From positions 1 to 40,315 of the forward strand of contig JAVBNC010000160.1 in the NCBI GenBank assembly GCA_031551765.1: a DNA stretch of 40,315 nt. Reading direction: 5' to 3'. The stretch's first letter is position 1, and every line of letters begins with the position of its first letter. Position numbers and translations under genes: made by a program. This document shows, one piece after another, positions 32,192-39,723 of the stretch. The DNA comes from JAVBNC01 sp031551765. GTDB lineage: Bacteria > Desulfobacterota > Desulfovibrionia > Desulfovibrionales > Desulfovibrionaceae. Below the pieces are notes generated by a model. That model saw only the letters and a list, made by a program, of their open reading frames with translations. It did not search any database and was not told where the DNA came from.

Positions 32192-33121
32192 TCACCGGTA
32201 CCGCGTGCGCAGGCGCGGATCGATCCAGGCATACAGCAGATCAACGATCAAGTTGATGAACACATAGGCAATGGCCATATACAGCACCGCCCCCTGGACC
32301 ACGGGATAGTCGCGCGCCTTGATCGCTTCGACGGCAAGCCGTCCAACGCCGGGAATGGAGAACACGGACTCCGTCAGAACAGATCCGCCAAGCTGATGCC
32401 CGAACTGAATCCCGACAATGGTGATAATGGGGATGAGCGCGTTCCGTAAGGCATGCTTCAGCATGACAACGGACTCCCTCTGCCCCTTGGCCCGAGCGGT
32501 GCGGATATAGTCGGAACGGATGACCTCAAGCATGCTGGAGCGCGTCATGCGTGTGATAATGGACATGGATGTGGCGGATAAGGTTATCCACGGCAAGATA
32601 CGGTGGCTGAGAGATTCAAAACCTGAAGACGGCAGCCATCGCAAGTGCACGGAAAACCAAAGGATCAGAAGTATCCCCAGATAAAACACGGGGGTTGATA
32701 TGCCAAGCATGGCAATAAGCATGGTCGCATTGTCAAAGATGGAATATTGCTTGATGGCGCAGATGATGCCGAAGGCCATCCCCAAAACGGTGGCCAGCGT
32801 AATGGCGCCCACGGAAAGCGTCAGCGTTGCGGGGAAGGTATTGGCAATTTCCGAAGCCACGGGGCGGCGCGTGGCGTACGATCGCCCGATGTCCTGTTTG
32901 ACCGCGGCATTATAGACAAAGAGCCCATACCGGACAAGAAATGACCGGTCCAGCCCTTGTTCTTTTCTGAACGCCGCCAGGCTTTCAGCCGGGGCGTCAT
33001 CACCGAGAGCCAGGCGGGCCGGATCGCCCGGCGTTATATAGAGGAGCGAAAAAATAATGAATGTGACCCCTATCCCTACCGGGATCATGGCCAAAAGCCT
33101 GCGAAGAAAATATCTGAACAC
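32192..33121 (-). CDS. ABC transporter permease (DppB-like)
   Basis: The 309-residue permease has the DppB/NikB N-terminus (FRYFLRRLLAMIPVGIGVTF), ITPGDPARLALG, and the EAA loop DYIRTARAKGQRESVVMLKH. The C-terminus SIPGVGRLAVEAI and DYPVVQGAVLYMA are also typical. Six membrane segments are expected. The start is GTG at 33121 with AGGAGGGG 5 bases upstream. It pairs with the DppC-like protein. Related permeases carry peptides, nickel, glutathione or opines, so the fold does not fix the substrate. Confidence 0.92.
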   Translation of the reverse strand: MFRYFLRRLLAMIPVGIGVTFIIFSLLYITPGDPARLALGDDAPAESLAAFRKEQGLDRSFLVRYGLFVYNAAVKQDIGRSYATRRPVASEIANTFPATLTLSVGAITLATVLGMAFGIICAIKQYSIFDNATMLIAMLGISTPVFYLGILLILWFSVHLRWLPSSGFESLSHRILPWITLSATSMSIITRMTRSSMLEVIRSDYIRTARAKGQRESVVMLKHALRNALIPIITIVGIQFGHQLGGSVLTESVFSIPGVGRLAVEAIKARDYPVVQGAVLYMAIAYVFINLIVDLLYAWIDPRLRTRYR

Positions 33122-33191
33122 GATACCCCTCCTTGCAGAAACACTCTAGGTTGCCGCGCGATACCGACGAAGCGGGCTCCTTTCCGGCCGG

Positions 33192-33226
33192 TTCCCTCCG
33201 AGGAGGGAAGTACGCCTCCCCGGAGG
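33192..33226 (-). promoter_or_regulatory. Paired hairpins between solute-binding protein and permease genes
   Basis: TTCCCTCC/GGAGGGAA (33192-33209) and CCTCC/GGAGG (33215-33226) can each fold. Such structures commonly protect the mRNA of the binding protein, which is needed in excess over the permease. This function is inferred. Confidence 0.5.
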
Positions 33227-33277
33227 AATTTCGGACACACGCCGCCAGCTTGAAAAAAATCTCTGGGGCAGGGAGCG

Positions 33278-34807
33278 CTATTTGGCAAAATCCGCGGTCC
33301 CGTAGTAAGTTATTGAACTGGGTCCAAAGTTCACTCCTCGAAGTTCCTTTGACACGCCAAAGGTCCTGTTGGGAGAAACCACGCAGATCCAAGGCAAAAT
33401 AGCATTCAGGCGATCCCAAAGTTCATGGTAGACGGCTTCGCGTTCCGGGCCGTCGGACAGCGCCGCGCCTTTATCCAAAAGCGCGTCGATTTCCTTGTCC
33501 TTCATGAAGGTTCTGTTCGTCTGCCCGACAGCGGAAGAGTGAAATTGCGGGGTCATGAAAAAGAACGGATCCAGAGCCGGAGCCCCGCCCCAGGACGCTG
33601 TAATGAACGGCGCGTGCCCAGGCTGGCGGATGGCGTCCTGATAGGCGCCCCATTCGTAAACTTTGATCTCCATTTCCATACCTATGGCACGCAGATTCTC
33701 TTGCAGCACCGTCATGGGGTTAAGATATTCCGTGCGATCCGGCACCATAAGCGTGCCCTTGAATCCATTGGGGTACCCGGCTTCTTGCAGCAGTTGCCTG
33801 GCCTTCGCTATATCCAGGGCAGGTACGGGCGTTACTTTTGTTTTGCTGTATTTTACGGATGAGGAGATCACTCCAGTGGCCGCCTCCGCGTACCCCTTGA
33901 ACACGGCCTTCACTATCCCCGCTCTGTTAATGGCGATATTCATGGCCTGGCGAAGCTTCAGGTTGTCATAAGGCGGCCTGGTAATATCCATGCCCAGGAT
34001 AAACACCACCTGCCCGGGCCTGATCTCCATCTTGGCGTTCTTGCTTGAAGAGACCCTGGAGATATCTACGTAGGGAATTTCATTCGCCACATCCACGGCG
34101 CCGCTTTCCAGTTCAATAGTCCGGCTTGGAGCCTCAACGACCGCGCGGATGATCATTTTGCTCAACGGAGCTTTTTTACCGTGGTACCCCTCAAACCGTT
34201 CAAAACTCAGGCGGTCGCCCTTGGCCCAGGAAACCAGCTTGAAACGGCCTGTGCCCACGGGGTTCATGCCGTAATCCAACCCCGCCTTCTCAACGGCTTT
34301 CTGGTTCAGGATGGAAGACCATGGGTGGTTCATGGACGCCAGGAATGAAGCCCCCATGGGCTGGCGTGTCGGAATGATGATCGTATAGTCATCCACGACC
34401 TTGATCCCTGCGGGGTCTATATACGAGGAGAAGGAATGGACGGCGGCACCCTTGACGCCCGTAGCCCGCGTGAAGGTGAAAAGCACATCACTGGCTTTCA
34501 TTTCCTCGCCATTGTGAAACGTAACGCCCTTTTTCAAATAAAACTTGTACCCCATGCTGCCCGGTAGTTGTTCCCATCGTTCCGCAAGCATGGGGACAAT
34601 TTCCTGTTTATCGTCAAAAGCAACGAGGGATTCGTATATTTGGCGCATGGAATTATGTGAGGCTGAATCTTGTGTAGCATGCGGGTCTAGTGTTTTTGCA
34701 TCAACAGGATATGCAATTATAATTTGATCTCCTTTCGCAAAAGAACTACCACATAACAATATAAACAAAAAAATAAACACAGTTGATAGAAAAATAAAAC
34801 GATTCAT
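33278..34807 (-). CDS. Family 5 extracellular solute-binding protein
   Basis: The 509-residue precursor has a strongly hydrophobic signal peptide with cleavage near FAK (residues 23-25); a Cys at 19 lies in LLCGSS, which is not a good lipobox. Family-5 landmarks: IIAYPVDAKTLDPHATQDSA, YKFYLKKGVTFHNGEEMKASD, VGTGRFKLVSW, and NLKLRQAMNIAINRAGIV. The usual ligand-binding Asp of peptide binders is not evident to me, so substrate prediction from this is unsafe. The upstream leader of over 200 bases is AT-rich; AGGAGT precedes the ATG. It is the first gene of the operon that includes the permeases, ATPases and oxidoreductases. Confidence 0.92.
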   Translation of the reverse strand: MNRFIFLSTVFIFLFILLCGSSFAKGDQIIIAYPVDAKTLDPHATQDSASHNSMRQIYESLVAFDDKQEIVPMLAERWEQLPGSMGYKFYLKKGVTFHNGEEMKASDVLFTFTRATGVKGAAVHSFSSYIDPAGIKVVDDYTIIIPTRQPMGASFLASMNHPWSSILNQKAVEKAGLDYGMNPVGTGRFKLVSWAKGDRLSFERFEGYHGKKAPLSKMIIRAVVEAPSRTIELESGAVDVANEIPYVDISRVSSSKNAKMEIRPGQVVFILGMDITRPPYDNLKLRQAMNIAINRAGIVKAVFKGYAEAATGVISSSVKYSKTKVTPVPALDIAKARQLLQEAGYPNGFKGTLMVPDRTEYLNPMTVLQENLRAIGMEMEIKVYEWGAYQDAIRQPGHAPFITASWGGAPALDPFFFMTPQFHSSAVGQTNRTFMKDKEIDALLDKGAALSDGPEREAVYHELWDRLNAILPWICVVSPNRTFGVSKELRGVNFGPSSITYYGTADFAK

Positions 34808-35006
34808 ACATAACTCCTTTTTTTAAGTTTACGCATCAATCGGTAATCAATAACAAAGAAGCATTAAATAAGTACCATATACATAATACCATTAATAACA
34901 GACTAATAATCGTGAGTTTTTAAATCATAAAAGAATAACAAATATTCAATATCCTATTTATTAGCCCTGTAGAGACTGAACTGCTCGTGCAGCAGTATAT
35001 TAGTTA

Positions 35007-35039
35007 TTTAAGCTACTACTCATTTAGTGGTAGCTTAAA
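35007..35039. promoter_or_regulatory. Inverted repeat, candidate operator of the transporter operon
   Basis: Two 14-base arms (35007-35020 and 35026-35039) match at 13 positions around a 5-base spacer, ending in TTTAAGCTAC outward. The repeat overlaps the predicted -10 and start site of the leftward promoter, the right place for a repressor. The nearby TrmB-family protein is the obvious candidate. No second copy was found at the trmB-like gene. Confidence 0.6.
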
Positions 35040-35061
35040 CAGCTCCTATTATTTTTGTCAA
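35034..35061 (-). promoter_or_regulatory. Candidate promoter of the transporter-oxidoreductase operon
   Basis: On the minus strand a perfect TTGACA (35056-35061) is followed after 16 bases by TTTAAG (35034-35039), with a TG just upstream as in extended -10 promoters. The implied leader to the solute-binding protein gene is about 220 bases. Confidence 0.5.
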
Positions 35062-35224
35062 CAAAATTGTCCCTCAAACTTTTGGGGCCTACGATGACGG
35101 AAAAAATTGAAATATCCTGGAATATCAACAAATATAGGCCGATATCATGAATCGTGACGCTGCGGGGACTTTCGGCAAAGACGGGACACTCTGCCTTTTT
35201 ACCAAGCAAACACGACAGCTCCGC

Positions 35225-35263
35225 AATTCGGAAGGAGGCGACCCGCCTCTCTCCGAATTTTAT
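35225..35263 (+). terminator. Terminator hairpin upstream of the TSUP gene
   Basis: AATTCGGA (35225-35232) pairs with TCCGAATT (35252-35259) and GAGGCG (35235-35240) with CGCCTC (35244-35249), followed by TTATT. No plus-strand gene precedes it, so it may attenuate the TSUP gene or mark a lost gene. Confidence 0.65.
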
Positions 35264-35358
35264 TGCGTGGATCGCTCCGCTTCTTTACAACTGGGCAGGG
35301 AACCGGCGTGCGCTCTTTGCGCATGGCCGTGTAAAATTTACAGGCACAGTCACATAGT

Positions 35359-36159
35359 ATGTTTTTCACACTGACATACTTCAGCATCGCGGGCATTTTC
35401 GTGGGCCTTCTCTCCGGCATGCTGGGCGGAGGAGGCGGCATCATTCTGGTGCCGGTGCTGGTATACGGCCTGGCCTGGCAAGGCGTGGGCGAGCATGCCC
35501 ACCACCTGGCGCTGGGCACGTCCATGGCCACCATGGCACTGACCACGCTGACCACCACGGTGGTGCAGCACCGCAAGGGCGCCGTGCGCTGGCCCGTGGT
35601 GGCGCGTTTTATGCCGGGCGTGCTGGCCGGGACCTTTCTGACCAGCAAAATCGCGGCGGCCACCCCTTCCAGGCCTTTGACCGCGCTCTTCATCGTGTTT
35701 CTGCTTTTTGCCGCCTGGTCCATGACCCGGAACGCCGAACCCAAGCCCGGCGGGCATTTGCCGGGCGGCACCATACTGGCCGCCGCCGGCGGGGTTATCG
35801 GAGGGTTTTCCAGCCTGGTGGGCATAGGCGGGGGCATGCTGACCGTGCCCTTTCTCCAGTTTTGCAGCGTTCCGCTGCGTGAAGCCATAGGCACTTCCGC
35901 CGCCGTTACCTGCTGCGTCTCGCTGAGCGGCACCTTGGGGTACATGCTGGCCGGGGGCGCAACCAGCGGCCTTCCCGCCCATACCGTGGGTTTTGTCTAC
36001 CTTCCGGGCTTTCTCTGCCTTACACTCGTCAGCACCCTGTGCGCGCCACTTGGCGTGCGAATCGCGTACCGCGTGCCGGTGCTGCCGCTCAAACGCCTTT
36101 TCGTTCTGCTTATCCTCTGCGTTGCGCTGAAAATGACCCACGGCTTTTTCTTTCCGTAA
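35359..36159 (+). CDS. TSUP-family (TauE/SafE-like) anion exporter
   Basis: The 266-residue membrane protein has the two internal half-repeats of the family, each with a glycine-rich motif: SGMLGGGGGIILVPVL near residue 19 and GGFSSLVGIGGGMLTVPFL near 147. Seven to eight hydrophobic segments are visible. TSUP proteins move sulfite, sulfonates, thiosulfate or related anions; in a sulfite reducer export or uptake of a sulfur anion is plausible. No Shine-Dalgarno sequence is seen before the ATG, but the conserved N-terminal helix starts at once, so the start is likely right. A terminator follows at 36161. Confidence 0.88.
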   Translation: MFFTLTYFSIAGIFVGLLSGMLGGGGGIILVPVLVYGLAWQGVGEHAHHLALGTSMATMALTTLTTTVVQHRKGAVRWPVVARFMPGVLAGTFLTSKIAAATPSRPLTALFIVFLLFAAWSMTRNAEPKPGGHLPGGTILAAAGGVIGGFSSLVGIGGGMLTVPFLQFCSVPLREAIGTSAAVTCCVSLSGTLGYMLAGGATSGLPAHTVGFVYLPGFLCLTLVSTLCAPLGVRIAYRVPVLPLKRLFVLLILCVALKMTHGFFFP

Positions 36160-36160
36160 T

Positions 36161-36214
36161 GCGCCGCACGAGCGGCTCCCCATGTGGATGCGAGCTTCGT
36201 GCCGCGCCATTTTT
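36161..36214 (+). terminator. Terminator after the TSUP gene
   Basis: GCGCCGCACGA (36161-36171) pairs with TCGTGCCGCGC (36197-36207) with one mismatch, followed by CA and five T. Confidence 0.7.
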
Positions 36215-36217
36215 CCC

Positions 36218-36246
36218 TTGCCAGAATCTTGAAAGAACCTTAAGAA
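36218..36246 (+). promoter_or_regulatory. Candidate promoter of rpsB-tsf
   Basis: TTGCCA (36218-36223), a 17-base spacer and TAAGAA (36241-36246) lie about 110 bases before rpsB. Confidence 0.5.
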
Positions 36247-36254
36247 TACCTGTT

Positions 36255-36356
36255 TTCCAATAAAGCACACTTCGGGAAGAGCCTGGGGTGCCCGGCCCGT
36301 GGCCGGGTTGAAGGGCGGTGCCGGAGTGGAAGCGAAACCCAGTCAGGAGTAACACA
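36255..36356 (+). promoter_or_regulatory. Structured rpsB leader
   Basis: The roughly 100-base leader contains the perfect hairpin CCCGGCC/GGCCGGG (36291-36307) and further GC-rich segments before the AGGAG ribosome site. S2 represses rpsB-tsf through the leader in other bacteria, so an autoregulatory RNA is plausible here. I did not match it to a known leader family. Confidence 0.4.
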
Positions 36357-37124
36357 ATGGCTTATGTTTCCATGAAGCAGATGCTGGAAACCGGGGTGCA
36401 CTTCGGGCACCAGACCCGGCGCTGGAACCCCAAGATGCGCCCCTACATTTTCGGCGCGCGCAACGGCATCCACATCATCGACCTGCAGCAGACCGTCAAG
36501 CTGTACCGCACCGCCCACGATAAAGTGGCGCAAACCATCGCCAACGGCGGCCGGGTCATTTTCATCGGCACCAAGCGCCAGGCGCAGGAAGCGGTGGCCG
36601 CGGAAGCCGAGCGCGCGGGCCAGTTCCACATCACCAACCGCTGGATGGGCGGCACGCTGACCAACTTCGCCACCATCCAGAAAAGCATAGACCGGATGAA
36701 GAAGCTGGAGGCCATGTTCGAAGACGGCACGGTCAACCGCTACCAGAAGAAAGAAATCCTCTCCCTCAGCCGCGAACTGGAAAAACTGCGCGCGGTGCTC
36801 TCCGGCATTAAAGACATGGAACGCCTGCCGCAACTGGCCTTCATCATCGACCCCCACCGCGAAGCCATAGCCGTGTGCGAATGCCGCAAGCTGGGCATTC
36901 CCATCGTGGCCGTCACGGACACCAACTGCGACCCCGACGTCATTGACTACATTATCCCCGGCAATGACGACGCCATCCGCGCCATCAAGCTCTTTGTGAC
37001 CCACATGGCGGAAGCCTGCCTGGAAGGCGCGGCCATGAGTAAGGACGGCGGCAAGGATGAGGACGTGCAAGACAAGGACGCCGCGCAGGCGGAAACCGCC
37101 GAAGCGGCTGAGAACAGGGAGTAG
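36357..37124 (+). CDS. rpsB: 30S ribosomal protein S2
   Basis: The 255-residue protein shows typical S2 motifs: MKQMLETGVHFGHQTRRWNP, YIFGARNGIHIIDLQQT, FIGTKRQAQEAV, RWMGGTLTNF, and VAVTDTNCDPD. The last 25 residues are an acidic, Glu/Asp/Ala-rich tail. The ATG at 36357 follows AGGAG by 7 bases; an in-frame ATG 39 bases earlier lies in the structured leader and is not conserved. tsf follows after 6 bases, the usual order. Confidence 0.98.
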   Translation: MAYVSMKQMLETGVHFGHQTRRWNPKMRPYIFGARNGIHIIDLQQTVKLYRTAHDKVAQTIANGGRVIFIGTKRQAQEAVAAEAERAGQFHITNRWMGGTLTNFATIQKSIDRMKKLEAMFEDGTVNRYQKKEILSLSRELEKLRAVLSGIKDMERLPQLAFIIDPHREAIAVCECRKLGIPIVAVTDTNCDPDVIDYIIPGNDDAIRAIKLFVTHMAEACLEGAAMSKDGGKDEDVQDKDAAQAETAEAAENRE

Positions 37125-37130
37125 TGCAAG

Positions 37131-37994
37131 ATGGCTGATATTTCCGCTGCCGACGTTAAAAAATTGCGTGACCGCACCAGCGCGGGCATGATGGATTGCA
37201 AAAAAGCCCTGCAGGAATGCAGCGGCGACATGGAAACCGCCGTGGACTGGCTGCGCCAGAAGGGCCTTTCCAAAGCCGCCAACAAGGCCGGCCGCGCCAC
37301 TTCCGAAGGCGTCATCGCTTCCAAGGTCGCGGCTGACAACTCCTTCGCCGCCATGGTCGAAGTGAAGTGCGAAACCGACTTCGTGGCCCGCGGCGACCGC
37401 TTCCAGGCCTTTGCCAAGGAAATGGCCGAACTGGTGTACGACAAAAAGCCCGCCGACGCTGAAGCGCTGCAAGGCATGCTGGGCAGCAAGGTCACCGACC
37501 AGATCGCCACTCTGGGCGAAAACATGTCCGTGGGCCGCCCGGCGCACATGGCTGTTTCCGGTTCCGGCGTCATCAGCTGCTACATCCACGCCACCGGCAA
37601 AATCGGCGTGCTGGTGGAGCTGGGTTGCGCCAAGGCGGACACGGTGAAAAACCCCGCGCTGATGGACCTGGCCCGCAACATCGCCATGCAGGTGGCCGCC
37701 GCGAACCCGGCCGCGCTGGATCCTTCCAACATTGATCCGGCCCTGGTGGCCCGCGAGCGCGAAGTCTACCGCCAAAAAACCCTGGACGAAGGCAAGCCCG
37801 CCAACATCGTGGACAAGATCGTGGACGGCCGCATCCAGAAGTTCTTCCAGGAAGTGTGCCTGGTGGAACAGGCCTACATCCGCGACGACAAACTGACCAT
37901 CAAGGCGCTGCTCAAGGAGCAGGGCAAAGCCATGGGCGACGAACTCGCCATCAAGCGCTTCACCCGGCTCCAGCTTGGTGAAGACAACGCCTAG
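37131..37994 (+). CDS. tsf: Translation elongation factor Ts
   Basis: EF-Ts recycles EF-Tu-GDP to EF-Tu-GTP. In its 287 residues: N-terminal UBA-like domain with VKKLRDRTSAGMMDCKKAL, the LRQKGLSKAANKAGR linker, and the core with VEVKCETDFVARGDRFQ (the TDFV motif that contacts EF-Tu). The C-terminus has YIRDDKLTIKALL. The length is normal. It is coupled to rpsB and followed by a strong terminator. Confidence 0.98.
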   Translation: MADISAADVKKLRDRTSAGMMDCKKALQECSGDMETAVDWLRQKGLSKAANKAGRATSEGVIASKVAADNSFAAMVEVKCETDFVARGDRFQAFAKEMAELVYDKKPADAEALQGMLGSKVTDQIATLGENMSVGRPAHMAVSGSGVISCYIHATGKIGVLVELGCAKADTVKNPALMDLARNIAMQVAAANPAALDPSNIDPALVAREREVYRQKTLDEGKPANIVDKIVDGRIQKFFQEVCLVEQAYIRDDKLTIKALLKEQGKAMGDELAIKRFTRLQLGEDNA

Positions 37995-38008
37995 AGACTG
38001 CGGTATCA

Positions 38009-38038
38009 AGGGGGGCACCCGCTGCCCCCCTTTTTTTT
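38009..38038 (+). terminator. Intrinsic terminator after tsf
   Basis: GGGGGCA (38012-38018) pairs with TGCCCCC (38024-38030), extended by an A/T-rich base and eight T. Confidence 0.92.
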
Positions 38039-38049
38039 ACTCTTCACAC

Positions 38050-38166
38050 AGAGCATTTCACGCCTGAAATGCTCGCAAGGATTTGTCTTCAAATCCTTGC
38101 CGCCAAATAGGCGTAGGCGGGCTTTGCCCGCCGTCAAGCGACTATTTGAAGCGGATAAACTGCTCT
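38050..38166. repeat. Cloverleaf-like structured intergenic element
   Basis: About 117 bases fold into nested stems. The outer ends AGAGCA (38050-38055) and TGCTCT (38161-38166) are complementary. Inside are a 10-bp hairpin (38051-38074), an 11-bp hairpin (38075-38100), and a stem CAAATAG/CTATTTG (38104-38110 with 38142-38148) that encloses a 7-bp GGCGGGC hairpin (38116-38132). The perfect loops suggest a dispersed structured repeat or small mobile element. It lies between the tsf terminator and the glycosyltransferase gene. No second copy is in the window. Confidence 0.7.
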
Positions 38167-38176
38167 CGAGACAGGC

Positions 38177-38977
38177 ATGGAACAGGACCCGCCTCATACC
38201 GCAGCCCCCACGCTTACCGGTGTCGTGCTGACCTCCAACGGCCAGCGCCTGCTCGAAAAATGCCTTTCCTCCCTGTCTTTTTGCGACTCCATTCTCGCCG
38301 TGGACTGCGGAAGCACGGACCAAACCCTGGCTATAGCCGAACGCGCCGGGGCCGAAATACGTTCCCGCGCCTGGGAAGGCTTTGCCTCTCAGTTCACCTA
38401 CGCGGCGGCTGAAGTACGCACGGACTGGTTCTTTATTCTGGATCAGGATGAAATCTGCAGCCCGGAACTGGCCCGCGCCATGCGAAGCGCCATGGCCGTT
38501 CCCGCCTCCCCTTCCGCGCCGGTGGCCTATTCCGTGGCCCGGCGTTCCTGGTATTTCGACCGATTCATGAAACACGGCGGCTGGTCGCCGGACCATGTGC
38601 CCCGGCTGTTCAGGCGCGGCCTGGTCACTTTTTCCCAGGACGCCCACATCCACTACCATCCTCAGGGCCCCATGGCCCATCTGGCGGACGGGGAAATCAT
38701 CCACTATCCTTACAGCGGCTTCACCCATCAGCTGGCCAAGCTCAACATGTACGCGGACCAGGGCGCGGAAGCCCTGCGGGCGCAGGGCCACAAGGGCGGC
38801 ATAGCCAGGGGCCTGGGGCACGGTTTGGCGCGCTTTTTCCGGCTCTACATCCAGAAGCGCGGTTTTCTGGACGGCCGGGCCGGTTTTCTGGCCGCGGCCC
38901 ACGGCTCTTTTTACGCATTTTTAAAGTATGTCCGGGTGCTTGAAGCATCCTGGGGCGAACCTTTTGACCATAAATAG
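38177..38977 (+). CDS. Family 2 glycosyltransferase
   Basis: The 266-residue protein is a GT-A fold transferase: TGVVLTSNGQRLLEKCLSSL at the N-terminus, VDCGSTDQT (42-50), FILDQDEICSP (86-96; the DxD-like residues for the metal-nucleotide sugar) and HGGWSPDHVPRLFRRG. The C-terminal HQLAKLNMYADQGAE and ARFFRLYIQKRGFLDG segments resemble WaaE/KdtX-type lipopolysaccharide core glucosyltransferases. A role in envelope glycan synthesis is likely. No clear ribosome site is seen. It separates tsf from pyrH, which are adjacent in many genomes, and ends 27 bases before pyrH. Confidence 0.88.
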   Translation: MEQDPPHTAAPTLTGVVLTSNGQRLLEKCLSSLSFCDSILAVDCGSTDQTLAIAERAGAEIRSRAWEGFASQFTYAAAEVRTDWFFILDQDEICSPELARAMRSAMAVPASPSAPVAYSVARRSWYFDRFMKHGGWSPDHVPRLFRRGLVTFSQDAHIHYHPQGPMAHLADGEIIHYPYSGFTHQLAKLNMYADQGAEALRAQGHKGGIARGLGHGLARFFRLYIQKRGFLDGRAGFLAAAHGSFYAFLKYVRVLEASWGEPFDHK

Positions 38978-39004
38978 GCCGCAGGGCCGCATACGGAGCG
39001 CACC

Positions 39005-39721
39005 ATGTCCCAGCCACGTTTTTCGCGGGTGTTGTTGAAACTTTCCGGCGAGGCCCTTGCCGGCGAAAAAAAGTACGGCATTGACCCGGCCACGGTTTCA
39101 AAGATATGCGAAGAGGTGGCCGAAGTGGTGCACCTGGGCGTGCAGGTGGCCCTGGTTATCGGCGGGGGGAACATTTTCCGGGGCATGGCCGGGGCCGCGC
39201 GGGGCATGGACCGCTCCACCGCCGACTACATGGGCATGATGGCCACGGTCATGAACTCCGTGGCCATGCAGGACGCCCTGGAAAAGCTGGGCATAGCCAC
39301 CCGGGTGCTTTCCGCCATCACCATGCAGGAAATTTGCGAGCCGTACATCAAGCGCCGGGCCGAACGGCACCTGGAAAAGGGCCGGGTGGTCATTTGCGCG
39401 GGCGGCACGGGCAACCCCTATTTCACCACGGACACCACAGCCGCGCTGCGCGGCATGGAACTGAAGTGCGACGCCATCATCAAGGCCACCAAAGTGGACG
39501 GCGTGTACGATAAAGACCCCATGACCAACGCCGACGCGGTCATGTACACCTGCATCAGCTATCAGGAAGCCGTGCTCAAAAAGCTCGGCGTTATGGACAG
39601 GACCGCCATTACCCTGGCCATGGAAAACAACATGCCCATCATCGTCTGCCAGATGTTCGGCGGCCATATCCGCCGTCTGATGCTGGGGGAAAGCGTGGGC
39701 ACCATCGTACAAGGAGACTAG
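39005..39721 (+). CDS. pyrH: Uridylate kinase
   Basis: PyrH phosphorylates UMP to UDP. The 238-residue amino-acid-kinase-fold protein has RVLLKLSGEALAG at the N-terminus, VALVIGGGNIFRGM, DRSTADYMGMMATVMNS, CAGGTGNPYFTTDT, and KATKVDGVYDKDP. All are standard. The stop lies 2 bases before frr, so the two are coupled. The start ATG (MSQPRFSRV) has a weak ribosome site. Confidence 0.98.
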   Translation: MSQPRFSRVLLKLSGEALAGEKKYGIDPATVSKICEEVAEVVHLGVQVALVIGGGNIFRGMAGAARGMDRSTADYMGMMATVMNSVAMQDALEKLGIATRVLSAITMQEICEPYIKRRAERHLEKGRVVICAGGTGNPYFTTDTTAALRGMELKCDAIIKATKVDGVYDKDPMTNADAVMYTCISYQEAVLKKLGVMDRTAITLAMENNMPIIVCQMFGGHIRRLMLGESVGTIVQGD

Positions 39722-39723
39722 GA

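Larger units (their letters stand above)
34808..35358. other. Gene-free control region between the transporter operon and the TSUP gene
   Basis: No gene is supported in these 551 bases. The left part (34808-35070) is AT-rich and holds the leader, an extended inverted repeat, the promoter candidate, and a small palindrome TTTTGTCAACAAAA (35053-35066). The right part (35142-35358) returns to high GC and holds a terminator hairpin (35225-35263). The island border probably lies near 35070-35140. Confidence 0.55.

Noticed and set aside
33278..34807. Assigning nickel or dipeptide specificity to the ABC importer
   Set aside because: Family-5 binding proteins and these permeases serve many ligands; no specificity residues could be identified with safety.
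23758..35040. Prophage or integrative element
   Set aside because: Composition suggests transfer, but no integrase, att repeats, tRNA or phage genes are seen.
35147..35374. Small plus-strand open frames between the transporter operon and the TSUP gene
   Set aside because: They run through a terminator hairpin, lack ribosome sites and resemble no protein.
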